DNA of 64,000 nt from Microplitis mediator (GCF_029852145.1 NC_079974.1:11347041-11411040); one strand, 5' to 3'; shown: positions 44,930 through 57,444, numbered from the stretch's first letter. The notes: generated by a model not told the origin, from the letters alone. Numbers and translations are program-made.

Positions 44930-46312
44930 CACCTGAGCGTCAAATCGTTAGTGCTGCGATGCTTCATCAACAAGATGATCAGCATGCACAGCAGGCCAAG
45001 TTTCGTTGCCTTAGGAGATGGAGGGACCCGAGGATAACAGCTTTCTGCATCCGCGATGCCAGAAACTCAACTTGCGCTGAACAAGTTGGTATTCTAGCCA
45101 GTGCAGACACAAAAGACTGTTTCATCCCTCCTAAGACGCCAACAATAAGGACAAGCTTGACACGGTAGCCTGGGTAAAGTTTGCCAATTTCAAACAGGAG
45201 ATCCTGATATATCTCGTGTTTGTGCTCTTCTTTGACCGTGATGTTATACTCAGCGGGTGCTGAAAACTCAATGACATAAATGTCACGAGCGGTTTTATCG
45301 AAGAGCACATTATCCGGTTTATTATGGTCGATTTTCCGCGTTGTTGCAAATGGCACGTTCCAATATATACGGCAACGGTCATTCTTAACAACTTGCGGAA
45401 TATCTCCTATCCTAGCAGATAAGGCAGCACTGGTGTTTTATCGATACCGTGCGTATGTCTAAGGTGGTAATAAAGTACTTGCAGAGCAGCATTGTGACGC
45501 TGAATGTATGCACTTTTTACCAGCACAGGACATCCCGACAAGAGATGCATAAGCGTCTCTAGATATTGCATACAGAACCTACATGAAGTGTCAGGTAGCT
45601 GCATCTGGAGCACTTTAGCACGGTATTCGAGAGTGTTGATTACACCATCTTGGCAGGCAAAAATATATCTTTCAGTCTCGAACGTCAGCTGGGTGGACAA
45701 GCCACGATCACGCACGTGTTTAAAGAACACGCTGTGCATGGACTTGTCCATGTGTGTACTGAGCAGTTTTTGCTGCTCAGAATTCCTTTCGACCGTCTTA
45801 AATTCCTCCTCAGGGGGTTCAATAAGAGGGTTTACTTTTCCGAGACCGAGGGATTTTGCCGCGTACATTGCTGTATTACATAAAAACGCTCCCTTATGCC
45901 TATTCTCATGACTATGAACAATTTGCATCAGGAAGTCGTTTGTATCTGCTGTGAAATTAACAACTTCGTATGTTAGACCCAAAACCAAACGATCATGTAG
46001 ACACTCCAAGCTCTGTAGACCTCTCCCTCCGATGTGCCGGGAAAGGTATAATCTGGTGACTGAGGACTTAGGGCGCATGCTCCGATTCATATCCATGACT
46101 TTGTGAGTCTTGATAACGAGGTCTCTGAGCTCTTTTCGGGCCCATTTAAGGACACCGAAAGAGTAGAGAAGTACTGGGACCGTATGCATGTTTGTTGCGG
46201 AGACTTTGTTTTTTTCGGAAAGTTCTGATGACCAGATTTTCCAGAGTCTCCGCACATACTCGCTGCAGAGAGTCGTTTTGATTTTCGAGACTCCCTGCAT
46301 AGGACTCGTCAA
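44930..46312 (-). pseudogene. R2/R4-like LINE, C-terminal half with restriction-like endonuclease
   Basis: The minus-strand frame 46312-45407 (about 300 residues) has a thumb-like segment with VPVLLYSFGVLKWARKELRD, RLYLSRHIGGRGLQSLE, and a CCHC knuckle CRFCMQYLETLMHLLSGC. After a frame break near 45390 a second frame reads HNKPDNVLFDKTARDIYVIE, EFSAPAEYN, and KLVLIVGVLGGMKQS. The K-P-D...E pattern fits the PD-(D/E)XK nuclease that R2/R4-group elements use to cut their target. The reverse transcriptase proper is missing (5' truncated, as usual for LINEs). It is in sense orientation to Bre1. Clade is uncertain within the RLE-bearing group. Confidence 0.85.
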
Positions 46313-46365
46313 TCCCTAGATATATGTACGACTCTTCAGCGTCAAGATTGATATGAATATCATTT

Positions 46366-46537
46366 TTTTTTTTAAATGAAGGGATTACGGCTTTCCTGAT
46401 CTAATTAATTGACTTTCTTTATTTAATTCATGGGTAACGTTTCGTTAAACTTTATTAACATCTTCAGACCCATTATTTAAATAAAGAATGTCAATTAATC
46501 AGATCAGGAAAGCCGTAATCCCTTCATTTAAAAAATT
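46366..46537. mobile_element. Small palindromic MITE
   Basis: AAATGAAGGGATTACGGCTT and AAGCCGTAATCCCTTCATTT face each other in arms of about 70 bp flanked by T- and A-runs. The spacer contains GGGTAACGTTTCGTTAAACT. It sits just upstream of the LINE fragment and has no frame. Confidence 0.75.
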
Positions 46538-46964
46538 AACCAACACTGATCGTTTTATAAATTCACAACAAAATTATTATTATTATTAAGACTGTAATTA
46601 ATAGGGGGAAAGAGGGTACCTTCGAACACTTTGAATTATAAATAAACAAAATCTCTGTTTTCAAACGCGAACTTTAAATTTAAGGTGGCAGCATAATTGC
46701 TAACTAATATCCATCATCATCTGTTATATTTTTCTTCGTTGAACCTAATTTAGAATCCAGTGTCGAATGAAGACCTCAATTCTAATTTTTTTTTTTTTTC
46801 AAATGGAAGTATCTTTGAATTCAAGAACTTCCACATTTAAATATGCTGTAACTTTAAATAAATGTCCAGCTCAATGGCAAAAAATGACTAGCTGGAACAA
46901 AATGGATGAAAGGATTCATGAAAAAATACGAAATACTATCATTACGAAAACCAGAAAATACTAG

Positions 46965-47115
46965 TCTTTCAAGATCAACAAGTTTTAATAAATATAATAC
47001 CGTGTATACACGGTGGTAAAATGGCACAAACCCACCGTGTAACCACCCTGGATCCATCGTGATTCCACCGTGTTTCCACTCCCAGGGTGTTTCCAGGGTG
47101 ATTCAAAACCTCCAG
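46965..47115. repeat. CCACCGTG/CACGGTGG cluster
   Basis: A GC-richer 150 bp stretch contains ACCGTGTATACACGGTGG (a palindrome) and several further CCACCGTG and CCAGGGTG words in alternating context. It interrupts or borders the transposase fragment that follows. No identity is known to me. Confidence 0.55.
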
Positions 47116-47119
47116 GGAT

Positions 47120-47494
47120 CACAAAAGCCACTTTATATTGAATGCTATGAAACTGTGTCGTTAAAATGGAATTATTCTTATGACGTTCCCACCACACTGT
47201 ACTCATCGTTTTCAACCGCTGGATGTTGCAGTTATGGGTCTATTTGAACACAAACTTTCTATTTTACAAAATGACTGGTCACTAAATAACCCCAATAAGA
47301 CAATAAGAATTAATCGTTTAGCAGCAATCGTTACTCTTGCTTATAATGCTGCGTTCACGCCTAGTAACATAATCTCAGGGTTCTCTAAACCAGGTATCCA
47401 TCTATTTTTGAGAACTGCAATCACAGACGAAGACTGCAAATGCCCTGAAGTTACGAATCATCCTATACCATCAACTTCTTCTCAATTTGCATGA
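47120..47494 (+). pseudogene. pogo/Tigger-type transposase fragment
   Basis: The frame reads GIILMTFPPHCTHRFQPLDV, then AVMGLFEHKLSILQNDWSL, and AFTPSNIISGFSKPGIHLF. This is the C-terminal third of the DDE domain of pogo/Tigger/Jerky-family transposases (the HCTHRFQPLD block with the last catalytic acidic residue, then the YNAAFTPSNI...GF segment). The N-terminal DNA-binding domain and the earlier catalytic residues are not seen. A stop ends it at 47492. Downstream sequence to about 47810 carries many stops. The family assignment is good. Confidence 0.85.
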
Positions 47495-47499
47495 TATAT

Positions 47500-48600
47500 G
47501 GAGCAAGAATCATCTAATTTAAATTTGAATACTGATAACCCGACCCAACAATAGATGTCCAAGAAAGATCTAAAAAATCCGGTAGAAAATATAATAATGT
47601 TGGAAACGTTGCAAATAATATTCAAATATTGTCTCCTGCTTCAGTAAGCCTTTTCCAAAAGCAGCTACACGAATAGAAGAAAAGAGAGGAAGGAAAAAAG
47701 TAGTGATGTATTTAATAGACACTTCAGAATAAAATGAGATTGAAGCAAAATACTACAGAGAAAAAAGAAAGGAAGCTGCCACTAAATTTAAAGGAATTTA
47801 CTGAATGATTTTAAGTACTTAATAAGATTTTGTTCTATAGTTATTTTAAGTAAAAAAAAATGTCTAAGAAAACTGAGTTTAACAATGTAAAAGTCTCATA
47901 AACTGCAATTAGATTTAAGTAAAGTAATTGATGTTTGAAATTTGACAAATTTTATAAAAAAATTGTATGCTTGTTTCAATCTCAAAAGTATTATTGATTC
48001 GATAGGTCTAAGATGAGTTCGACGGATGTGGTGGCGTGCTGTCGTTTGCGACTTAATCTCAGTTAATTAATTCGTTTATTTATGATAATATTCAATTCTT
48101 ATGTCTCAAATTAGTTCACATAAATTAATTAGTAACCAAAATTTATAATAAAATAATAAAAGAATTGTATCAGTGAGTGTGAGTTTTTAAATCAATTAAA
48201 TTCAGTGTTGGGCTTGGAATAACGAAAGTGCCATAGTAATATCGAAAACATCGATCAAACAAACTGCAACAGTTATTCTGCAGCCATTCAAATTCTGCTT
48301 GAGCTCACCGACGTTACTAAAAAAGAAAGTTACAACTCCGTTTACAGAAGATCAGTCAGTTAAAAATTGCAAAGTAAAGTAAAAAGTGTTAATTTTAGAT
48401 AATCTTCACATATTCTAACCTCAAATAAACGAAAAACATAAGTGATTACTGGATACATAGTTGAGAATAGCGCCATCTACCGGCAAATAGCAGAAACTTC
48501 ACGTGTTTCGTTCAATACATTTAAACCAACAACACAGCTTAGATCTGCCAACCAATAACAGAGGTCAGCACTTGCACCAAAATAAAAATAAAAAAAAATT
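47500..48600. other. Flank, GC-richer leader-like part
   Basis: The first 300 bp trail out of the transposase fragment. At 48000-48060 GACGGATGTGGTGGCGTGCT resembles the phrase at 29492, and from 48400 the sequence may be the 5' untranslated part of the RTE-type LINE, containing the ATCTACCGGCAAATAGCAGA motif. No coding frame was seen. Confidence 0.4.
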
Positions 48601-48668
48601 CTTCAACTATGAAGGAAGTAATGTCCGCACTTCGTAAAATTCAAATGGAGCTAGACGAATAGAAGAAA

Positions 48669-49195
48669 ATGATCCTTAAAAACGGAGAAGATGTTACGAC
48701 AAACGTAACGAAGAACATAAATATAATTTTAGACGAAAGATTCAAAGTATGGTATGAAAAGCATAATAATTTTGAAGAAAGAGTTGTTAACCAGGAGAAA
48801 CGAATTTACTTTCTAGAGAAACAGGTGAGACAAAGAAACATAGTATTCTTTGGTCTAGAGGAAACAGAATCATCTTATTCAGAGTTGGAAAGTGTTATTA
48901 TCAATTTCATAGATAAACACTTTTGCATAAAGCTCGACAAAAGAGATTTACAATCTATGACGAGATTCGACTAAAAAGGGGAAGGTCTTAGACCCATCAC
49001 AGTAAGTTTTACAACTCTTGGTATGAAAATCGAAATACTAAGGCAAAAAGCGGTACTAAAAGATACTGATTATTACATAAAAGAGGACTACCCAAAATAC
49101 GTACTAGAAAAAAGGAAAGAATTACAGAAATTGGTTAAAATAGAGAAAGAAAAAAGGCCATTCGGCAGCCGAAATGGAAGTAGATTTCTCATTAA
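48669..49195 (+). pseudogene. LINE ORF1, coiled-coil nucleic-acid-binding protein
   Basis: The frame encodes WYEKHNNFEERVVNQEKRIY (coiled coil) and RQRNIVFFGLEETESSYSEL, then after a stop at 48972 continues in frame with RPITVSFTTLGMKIEILRQK and IKEDYPKYVLEKRKELQKL. This is the layout of ORF1 proteins of insect RTE-type LINEs (coil, RRM-like, C-terminal domain). It is cut off by inserted sequence near 49195 and seems to resume after about 50740. Confidence 0.8.
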
Positions 49196-50735
49196 TTAAT
49201 TTTTTTCACTGTTCAAATAAAAGTTGATAATGAAATAAAAGTTTTTTTGACATTTGCTTGAAAATTCTCGAGATGATAAAACAAAAAAATCAAAAAATTA
49301 TAAGTATAATGCCAAAAATTGAAGCTAACTAAATGAGCTTCAGAAGAATTGTTGATGATAATGCACTACATGTTTTGATTTGACGTTATTTAAAGATACC
49401 TATGCATATATTCAAACTATCGGACCAATGGTATTCCGGACCCTATTCGAAAAATTATTATAGATTATGGTTTTAATGCTCGAAAATTCTACCATAAGGA
49501 CGAAGGCGATAATTTGCTTTCAATAAAATCTACTAATAAAATATTCTAAGATTAAAATTTGATTGTGATATATCAAAGTGTCATACTTGAAATTAGTACT
49601 AATATTTGAAATAAAAAGCCTATTAGAATATCAATCGACGAGTAGATATGGAGAATATTATCATCATAACTAATGTTAATCTTGTTATTGATATATCATA
49701 TCATTTATACACTGTCGATAAAACAAAATTGTATATACCCACTGAATTGAGATGTTTGGATTTTATAAGTGTCACACTGCGATAATATGAATTTAAGTAG
49801 CTCCATAAATTTACTAAGAAGTAGGAGAACTAATGCAATAGCAAAATTCCATTAAATGAATGGTAAAATAAGTAATTTCAGTGGTCTAGGCATATGTATA
49901 GGCATAAAAATTAAAGCTTATTTGAAGAGCTTTCAGATGAATTTGATATAAAGTCGATAAGTTATCACATTCAAAAGATATTGAAGGAAGAATAAGTAAA
50001 AATATGAATTTTTGACATTTTGAAAATTTTGAAACGCTATAACTTCTAAACTAATCGACCGATTGAGCTCATTTTCAAACTTGAACATGGTAGTCACGCA
50101 TAAAATACGTATACTAAGTTTCAAGGTGATCGGTTTGAAATTGTGGCTATAATCAAAGTGAAAACCTGCATGAAATTAGCTTTTATAATATTTTGTAAAT
50201 GTTCAAAACCATTTATCTATTAGAAAAAATGGTCAAATCAATGAGCTGTATAGTCAAAATCGTAGGCAATCGAACGAGCTTCCACATAGAACAAACGAAA
50301 ATAAGCTATCTTTTTCCGTTTAGAAGTTACATCCAGTTAAAGCGGCAAACAAATTTTTTTTGAAAATTTTACAAAATTTCAATTGATTATAACTTCTAAA
50401 CTTATTGGCCGAATTGGCTCATCTTCAAACTCATCCAAGGTAATCGTCCATAGAAACAGTATACTCAGTTTCATTAAGATCGGTGTAGAATTGCGGACGC
50501 TATCGTTGGAGAACGGCGCGTTATATTGTATATATATATAAATACATATATAAACTTTTGAACTGAATGTATTTCCAGACTCAGCTCGCCGAGCTGAGTT
50601 TAGAGGTAGCAAAATTTTTCACAAATTCCATCATGAGGACAAATACAATAGTTAGATTTTTATGAAATCTACTAAAAGGAAATAGAGCTATTATTAAATA
50701 CGATAAGCTCATCATACTCGAAAATAAGTCAGAAA
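49195..50735. mobile_element. Insertion splitting LINE ORF1
   Basis: ORF1 homology stops near 49195 and picks up at about 50740 with KRMLSISLEANQSNPNKLAD. The interrupting DNA is A+T-rich and has no conserved frame. It includes repeated phrases AACTTCTAAACTAATCGACC (50041) and AACTTCTAAACTTATTGGCC (50391), each followed by similar text about 350 bp apart. I could not see ends or a target duplication, so the exact borders are estimates. Confidence 0.5.
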
Positions 50736-51148
50736 TATCCAGTAGCAAAAAGCGAATGCTTTCCATCTCCCTTGAAGCTAACCAATCGAACCCCAACAAA
50801 CTAGCAGATAGAAGACCACAGGAAAAACGCAATAACAAACCGAAACCTACCCACTCATCACTACAATGGTTATCTAGCATTACAGAAGGAGTTCTCAAGC
50901 CTAGTATGCTTAATTATTTAGTAAACAAAAATACGAGCAACTCGTCAAACCAGCAAGATAATCAGGATCGAAAAGTATCAACGGAATAGCAATCAGCGCC
51001 CCCTCCCCTCGCAAATATAACAAACATTAAAACCATAAAAAGAAACAACGAACTACGTCCCCCAATACGGCTGGTCACCGCGAGGGCGAAAGACTACAAC
51101 CCTCCAAATTCAAAAATAAATCAAAAACAAAAACAAAACAATAAAGAA

Positions 51149-52405
51149 ATGTCAACAAATATATCAACAAAAATATCATCAAAAATAGCAACAAAAATTT
51201 CAACAGAAACATCAACAAAATTTAATACCCCTGCCACTACTACGACTACGTTAGAAAAGCTCTATATTTTAACATACAATGTCAGATCTCTATCAACATA
51301 CGAACACTTGATAGAATTAACTGAATCTCTATCAGACATCAAATACGATATAATCGGAATGGCTGAAACTAGGCGTATGGGAAATAAAATCGAAGAGTAT
51401 GACAATTTTATACTATGCGACACACGACAAACGCCTGGCCTGTATGGTTTAGGTTTTATAGTAAAAAAATGCCACAAAAATAACATAGAAAGCTACATTG
51501 GTCTTGCAGAAAGAGTGGCATTCCTAAACATGGTATTTGAAGAAACTCGGCTATCAATCATACAAGTCTACGCACCTACAGAAAAAGCAAACCAAGACGA
51601 AATGAACTATTTCTATTTAACGATCAACAAAGCGATCCAAATATCACACAAAGACTTTATATTGATGGGAAACTGGAATGCAAAGATCGGTAAACCAAAA
51701 AAGGAAGAATACCTGATTATGAAACCGAACGGGTACGGCAAAAGAAATGAGAGAAGACAAAGACTGATAGAATTTGCTACCCTAAACAAGCTATCTATAT
51801 TAAACACATTTTATAAGAAAAAAGACAAAAATAGATGGACTTGGATACCCCCTGATAAAAAATATAAATATGAAATTGATCTTATTCTATCAAACCGTCC
51901 CCATATATTTCAAAATATGGAAGTACTAAACATAAATTATCCTTCAGATCATAGGCCAGTTAGAGCGACCATCACAAAATCACAATCAAAGAAAAGTCAA
52001 GTAAAATATAACAATCATCAAAATAAAACCATACTTAACGAAGAGGATATTAACAAATTCAATGAGTATTTGAGTAAGATAATGACATCACAGTCAAATA
52101 ATTCAGTCCAGAACTACTATGATAACATTGTCAAAGCCATAACAAGAAGCCTGCAAGAGATCCGAAACGAAAATAAAAAACAAAAACCACACAAAATTCT
52201 ATCAGAGCGTACACTACAGCTTATGAAAAGACGAAAGGAATTACAGATGACAAAAAACAAATCTAGAGCAAGAAAAAATGAACTCTCGGCCTTTTACAAG
52301 CTTATAAGCAAACATATAAGGAAGGATTACACAAATCACAGGTACAACACTATCGAAAGACATATAAACCAAACGGAGGCACAAGAAAAGCTTACAAAGA
52401 GCTGA
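51149..52405 (+). pseudogene. RTE LINE ORF2, endonuclease part
   Basis: The frame is open for 418 codons. It shows APE-type endonuclease motifs: LTYNVRSL, GMAETRRMG (catalytic Glu), QVYAPTEK, WTWIPP, EIDLILSN and SDHRPV. In the block normally GD(W/F)NA the aspartate is replaced (MGNWNAKIG), which should abolish cleavage. The frame begins with low-complexity Thr/Ser/Ile/Lys sequence, so the true start is uncertain. It ends at a stop (52403) and a frame change before the reverse transcriptase. Confidence 0.9.
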
Positions 52406-52418
52406 GAACAAGTAAAAC

Positions 52419-53950
52419 ATGGATCGAAGGATTAAAACAGGGCGAAAATATGCTCAAAACCGTAACGAGATCATCACCATAGCAACACACTTTTATAAGA
52501 ATCTATACAGCTCTAGAGAAACAATTATCACTAATAGTGAAGATCAATATACAAAATCTGGCGACAGCAACTCAGGTGTTCCTCAGATTAAAATAAGTGA
52601 AGTAGCAACAGTTATAAAACCTCTTAAGTCAGAGAAAAGCCCAGGATCAGGCGGCATCACAAATGAAATACTAAAATCTGGTTCAACATCCCTTACCACC
52701 CATTTGTCTGAAATGTTCAATCTTATTATTGAAACAGGAGAAACACCATCCCAATAGTCTGAATCTGACATTATTCTTATCTATAAAAAAGGTGACCCAA
52801 ATGATATAGGGAACTACAGACCTATAAGCCTGCTACCTACCATCTATAAACTCTTCTCCTCAATAATGAATAAGAGAATAAATTCTACACTAGAAAAGTG
52901 TCAACCTATCGAGCAAGCAGAATTCAGAAAAGGATACTCGACGGTAGATCACATTCCCACTATAGAACTTCTCATTGAAAAATACCAAGAGAAAAATAGC
53001 CCACTCTACATTGCATATATTGATTACCAAAAAGCATTTGACTGCGTATCACATAAAAGCATATGGGAAACTCTAAAAACACAAGGAGTAGAAAAAGAAT
53101 ATATTTGTGTAATCAAGAGCATATATAATAACAGTAAGAGTAGAGTTAAACTGGAAACAACTGGGCCTTGGTTCCCGATCAAAAGAGGAGTAAGACAAGG
53201 CGACCCTCTATCGCCACTGCTGTTTATAGCAACACTGGAGTTGATTATAAGCCAACTGAACTGGAAAGGCCAGGGGATTAAGATCAAAGGAGACTATCTA
53301 AACCACCTAAGATTTGCAGACGACCGGGTCCTCTTATCAGAGACAGAATCAGAAATCCAGCACATGATAGAGACACTCAATGACGCCAGTAAACGAGTAG
53401 GCCTAGAAATGAACCTATCCAAAACAATGCTGATGACTAACAGCACAAAGAGAACACTATATGTTGGTATCTATCCTCTCAAGTATACAAACAGCTACAT
53501 ATACCTGGGTAAGCAAATCAGCTTTGACCAAAACAGTAACGAACAAGAATTTGAGCGCAGGGCCCAGTTAACGTGGAACAAATACTGGGCACTAAAGGAC
53601 ATTTTTAAAAGCAGCATGCCAACAAAAATAAAAACAAAAGTATTAAACTCATGCCTCATACCGTGTTTAACTTATGCCTGCCAAACATGGAAATTCAACA
53701 AAAAAATAAAGGACAAAATAATTTCATGCCAACGAGGAATAGAGCGTAGTATGTTAAATATTAAAAAAATACACAAAATTAGACACACTAAAATAAGACA
53801 CATCACCAAGGCAATGGATGGATTGGTACAGGCTCAATCACTAAAATAGAAGTGGGCCAGACATGTGGCGCGTCTACGAGATCAGAGATGGACCAAAAAG
53901 GTGACCACATGGGCAGACCCTCCAGGCAAAAGAAGGAAAGGTAGACCCGT
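52419..53950 (+). pseudogene. RTE LINE ORF2, reverse transcriptase part
   Basis: After the frame change the reading continues with NEIITIATHFYKNLYS and KSPGSGGITNEILK, then a stop at 52755. The next stretch holds YIDYQKAFDCVSH (first catalytic Asp), GVRQGDPLSPLLF, and LRFADDRVLLSE, in which the FADD box is intact. The thumb contains YTNSYIYLGKQI. It ends at a stop after QAQSLK (53847) although the frame continues KWARHVARLRDQRW. The element is one mutation-bearing copy, not functional. Confidence 0.92.
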
Positions 53951-54089
53951 AACCAGCTAAGAAGATGATCTTTAAAAAACAGCCGGCCCTAATTGAACTC
54001 AAGTAGCCCAATCTAGATAGAACTGGCTATCTTTGGAGGAGGCCTTCACCTACAGAGGGGTTCTTGCAGATAATTAAATATCAAACATT

Positions 54090-55400
54090 ATTTACATTTG
54101 AAAATAGGAATAAATAAATATTTTAAAAAAAAATTGTATAAAACTAACCACTACACTTAAATTAGAAACTACTAACGAAATATCATGTATTATTATCCTT
54201 TTATAATCTGCAACGAAATAAAAGGCTGTTTTATTTTTATTTTTTATTTTATTTTATTAGGTCTAAGATCTAATAATAATAAAAAATGAATGATAATAAA
54301 ATCTATGAATGAAGCTTTATGAATTTTTCCCATGTGTCCAGGCCTATTCAAGGGACCTCGCTACTTGGAGTACCTCTGTATGGAACAAATTTTTTCATTA
54401 TTGATTTTGTAATCTCGACAAATCACTTTTTTTTTATTCAAGTAAAGTATATTATAAAATGTAAACGTCTAAAGCAAACAAAATCTATTCGATTATAATA
54501 AATATTTATAACTGTAGTATTCTCCCCTGCCGTTATCATTATATTATTTGCAATATAATTATTATTAGTGTAGAAAGATAAGTATTCGTTTTAGCACTAT
54601 AAGCTCTAGAAAAAGTAGGATGACGGCGTATGTAACAAAATGTAAATAAAATGATAAAATTATAAAATAAAACCAGTTTATGACGGGTAATCAATAACGA
54701 AACAAAACGCACGGTAGTGGGAGACAAAAACTCTAAGAAAAGTTTCCCATACGCCTCCTAAACCAGGTTTATGACGAGTATTCTACTGTAATGCGTTACA
54801 TGCAATGTTTTTTGACAAAGCTCTACACAAATCAAGTAGTTTGATGTTTTTGCACACCTCGAACGCGAAGCGAATATTCTTCTACTGTCGCCAAATGTCA
54901 AAGCAGAGTTGTCTTTATCTTAAATCATCTCCACTAATTTTATATAGCATTAAACAAGGAAAAAATTGCACCAATGTTAAAAGGACATTTCGATAAACAA
55001 TTTCAATATAATTTGAAGTCTCCTTGTTGAGTATTGTTGTAATCATAATTTTATAAATACATGCCAGGACGTGTTAGTGGTTGGGAGTGGAAAAATATAA
55101 CAATATTTGTATTTGTCACAGCACATAATTTCACTTGGTTACAAAATTAAATCGTTGACTTAATTTTTTTAATACTGAGAACTGTTGAGCTCGTGAATAC
55201 GCGATAAATTGAATATAAATTATATAATTGCGTTCGAGTAATTAATTGAAATAATTTTGTGAACACTGAGTTGATTAATGAATTTTCATAAGATTAAGTA
55301 ACATGAATTCAGAGGTCACTGAGTGAAGAATTATTTGAATACTTTAATAATTATTTTTATGAGCACCAAACGCGTAAATAGTTGAGTAAATTGAGTTCTC
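54090..55400. other. Intron, nothing recognised
   Basis: A+T-rich sequence. The short phrase AACCAGGTTTATGACG at 54763 mirrors 44530. No conserved frame was seen. Confidence 0.45.
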
Positions 55401-55412
55401 GAGAAAATAGAT

Positions 55413-55563
55413 CCCTGATGAAAAAAAATGATTAAAAATGATTTCACACGTTAAATGTCCATAAGAGACAGGATTAGAAATGATTCGAAGGATTAAGAAG
55501 TATTTAAAATGATTAAAAAACAAATTATTTTAAATACTTTTTAATCATTTTTTTTAATCAGGG
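55413..55563. mobile_element. CCCTGATT MITE, copy 2
   Basis: A 151 bp element with ends CCCTGATGAAAAAAAATGAT and, as reverse complement, CCCTGATTAAAAAAAATGAT. The right arm contains TTTTAAATACTTTTTAATCA as in copy 1. It has no frame. Confidence 0.82.
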
Positions 55564-55569
55564 ATGACT

Positions 55570-56230
55570 TAGTTCAATTGATTGCAATGAGTTTATAATA
55601 AATTACACTGATTTGAATTTGTTTGTGAACACGTGGTAGCATGAAGAATTACCTATTTATTTATTGGAATTTAGCTGTTGCATTCGTTCTTCCACTTTTT
55701 AATAAATTCATGGAATTGCTCCAATTCAGATTACTGCCGTGTAACACTTTTAAAATCTCATAGTTAGTGTATAAATAAAATCATTTTTCAAAATTGACAA
55801 GCATAAACATAATTGACCTTATAAGCTTTAGATGAACTTTAAACGCCACCACCCATCTTACGGATTTAACCCTCCGTCCGTCGCGCGGTCTCACCACCCT
55901 TCGTTCGTCGTGCCGCGGCGTTCCGTCGCCATGTATTTAATATTGCGGTGTTACCAAGTATCATAACTACGATTTTAAAAAATTATAACTACTCAAGCTT
56001 ATACGACTAAATTTTTTTTTTAATTTTTTAATGAAATAAAAATTTTCTCAGTCTCGTTCTAACTGTCTACGAGTGCAGACGTGTTTGAATCGTCTAGTGC
56101 GTTAGAGTGCGTCAGTAGTGCGAAATTTCAGTGTGTAACTTTCGATATCTATATCTGGGTCGTTATAAGTGTATCTCTGGGTGCCTGCTCACAGGTAATA
56201 CAGGTGGATCTCTAGCCAAGATCTACCCTC
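55570..56230. other. Sequence upstream of the I/Jockey-type LINE
   Basis: It includes a GC-rich phrase GTCCGTCGCGCGGTCTCACC (55879) and on the minus strand the GGTGGTGGCGTTTAAAGTTC motif noted at 29492. The last 200 bp may be the 5' untranslated region of the LINE. No frame was recognised. Confidence 0.4.
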
Positions 56231-56243
56231 CACCAAGGCTACC

Positions 56244-57443
56244 ATGGCCGACCAACAGACCCCATCGTCCCAAAGTTCTCCAAGTTACTCCAACATCACT
56301 CAAGCCGACTGTTTTCCAAAAAAGGATCAAGCTGTTATTATAGATGTAATAGACAACACTCAGTTAAAAGATTACTCCCAGGCTCTAGCAAAAGTCATCT
56401 CTCCATCTCAGATCAGATTTATCTCCAGAATATCAGGAAACAGAGTGTGTGCATATGTCACAACAAAAAAATTAGCCGACGAATTGGTTGAGAAACACAA
56501 AGTTATTCACATTCAAGGTCAATCCCTTCCCATAAGGCCACTTATCACCAAGAACAAAAGAATTATCATATCTAATGTCTGCCCAGTAACTCCCCATTAT
56601 GTACTTGAGGATAAGCTTAAGGAATTAAAAATCAAGCTCACGTCACCAATGACATTCCTACGCGCTGGCTTAACTGAGCCCGGCTTCAACCATATACTAA
56701 GTTTCAGAAGGCAAATATACATAGCTCCCGATGCCATCATTCCTGACTCATTACAAATCAATTTCGAAGATACTAATTACTGGATATACTTAACTACAGA
56801 CACAATGACATGCTTTCTATGTAAACAGCAGGGACACATAGCCAAAAAAAGTCCGAATTAAACCGTTAAAAAGACTACCGATCTACCCGAGTCGGTGGAT
56901 GGCAGCAGTAGAATCACGAATATGCCTCCTCCTAGTACTCCAGCTAAAACTATGACACCTCAGTTTCCTGCCCTGCTAACTCCGACTTCCCAAGTTATGA
57001 CAATATTAAATAAACGGCCTCATCCTCCTTCAAGCTCTGGATCATCTATTCCACCAGCCCCACTAAAAGAAAAGGAGGATATGGTCGTCGATGGCGCATC
57101 TTCCGAATCGGAATCTATGAGTGACGCAAGTGATCATCAAACTAGTAAGGTCCGCCTAGCCAAAAAAATTAGACATAAATCTCCCAGTCAAGACCAAATA
57201 AATTGGCAAGATGTTGACCAAATATTGAAGGAGAAATCCTATCCTCTGAATTCACTACAATTTAAAAATTTCATCGAATCTACATATGGCACGAGTGATA
57301 TCAAAGAAAATGCTGACCAGTATGTAAAAAATACTGATGAACTATGTCGCATGTTGGAAGACCTATACCCACATGTTGAAGGTAGGGCCATAAAAAACCG
57401 TTTTTCCCGTATATTAAATAAACTCAAGGACTGCTCGCAATAG
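56244..57443 (+). pseudogene. LINE ORF1 (gag-like), one stop
   Basis: The frame starts MADQQTPSSQSSPSYSNITQ, contains the core YVTTKKLADELVEKHKVIHI and RIIISNVCPVTPHYVLEDKL, and a knuckle CFLCKQQGHIAKKS in which the last Cys of the C-x2-C-x4-H-x4-C motif is lost. A stop at 56859-56861 interrupts it; the frame then continues through a Pro/Ser-rich region to 57443. This is the ORF1 layout of I- and Jockey-group LINEs. The start ATG lies in context ACCATGG. The ORF2 ATG follows its stop after one base (TAGAATG), suggesting reinitiation. Confidence 0.85.
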
Positions 57444-57444
57444 A

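Larger units (their letters stand above)
48609..54085 (+). mobile_element. RTE-type LINE, split and inactive
   Basis: ORF1 (48609-49200), an inserted stretch (49195-50700), the end of ORF1 (50740-50990) and ORF2 (51149-53950) lie in order. ORF2 has an APE-type endonuclease followed by a reverse transcriptase of the RTE/BovB-like kind often mis-annotated as craniofacial development protein 2. The 3' end carries AGGCCTTCACCTACAGAGGG, the usual RTE-type tail region. Stops and shifts inactivate it. The orientation is antisense to Bre1. Confidence 0.88.

Noticed and set aside
48669..54085. Host gene resembling craniofacial development protein 2
   Set aside because: That name in databases commonly marks RTE-type LINE ORF2; endonuclease and reverse-transcriptase motifs here show the retrotransposon.
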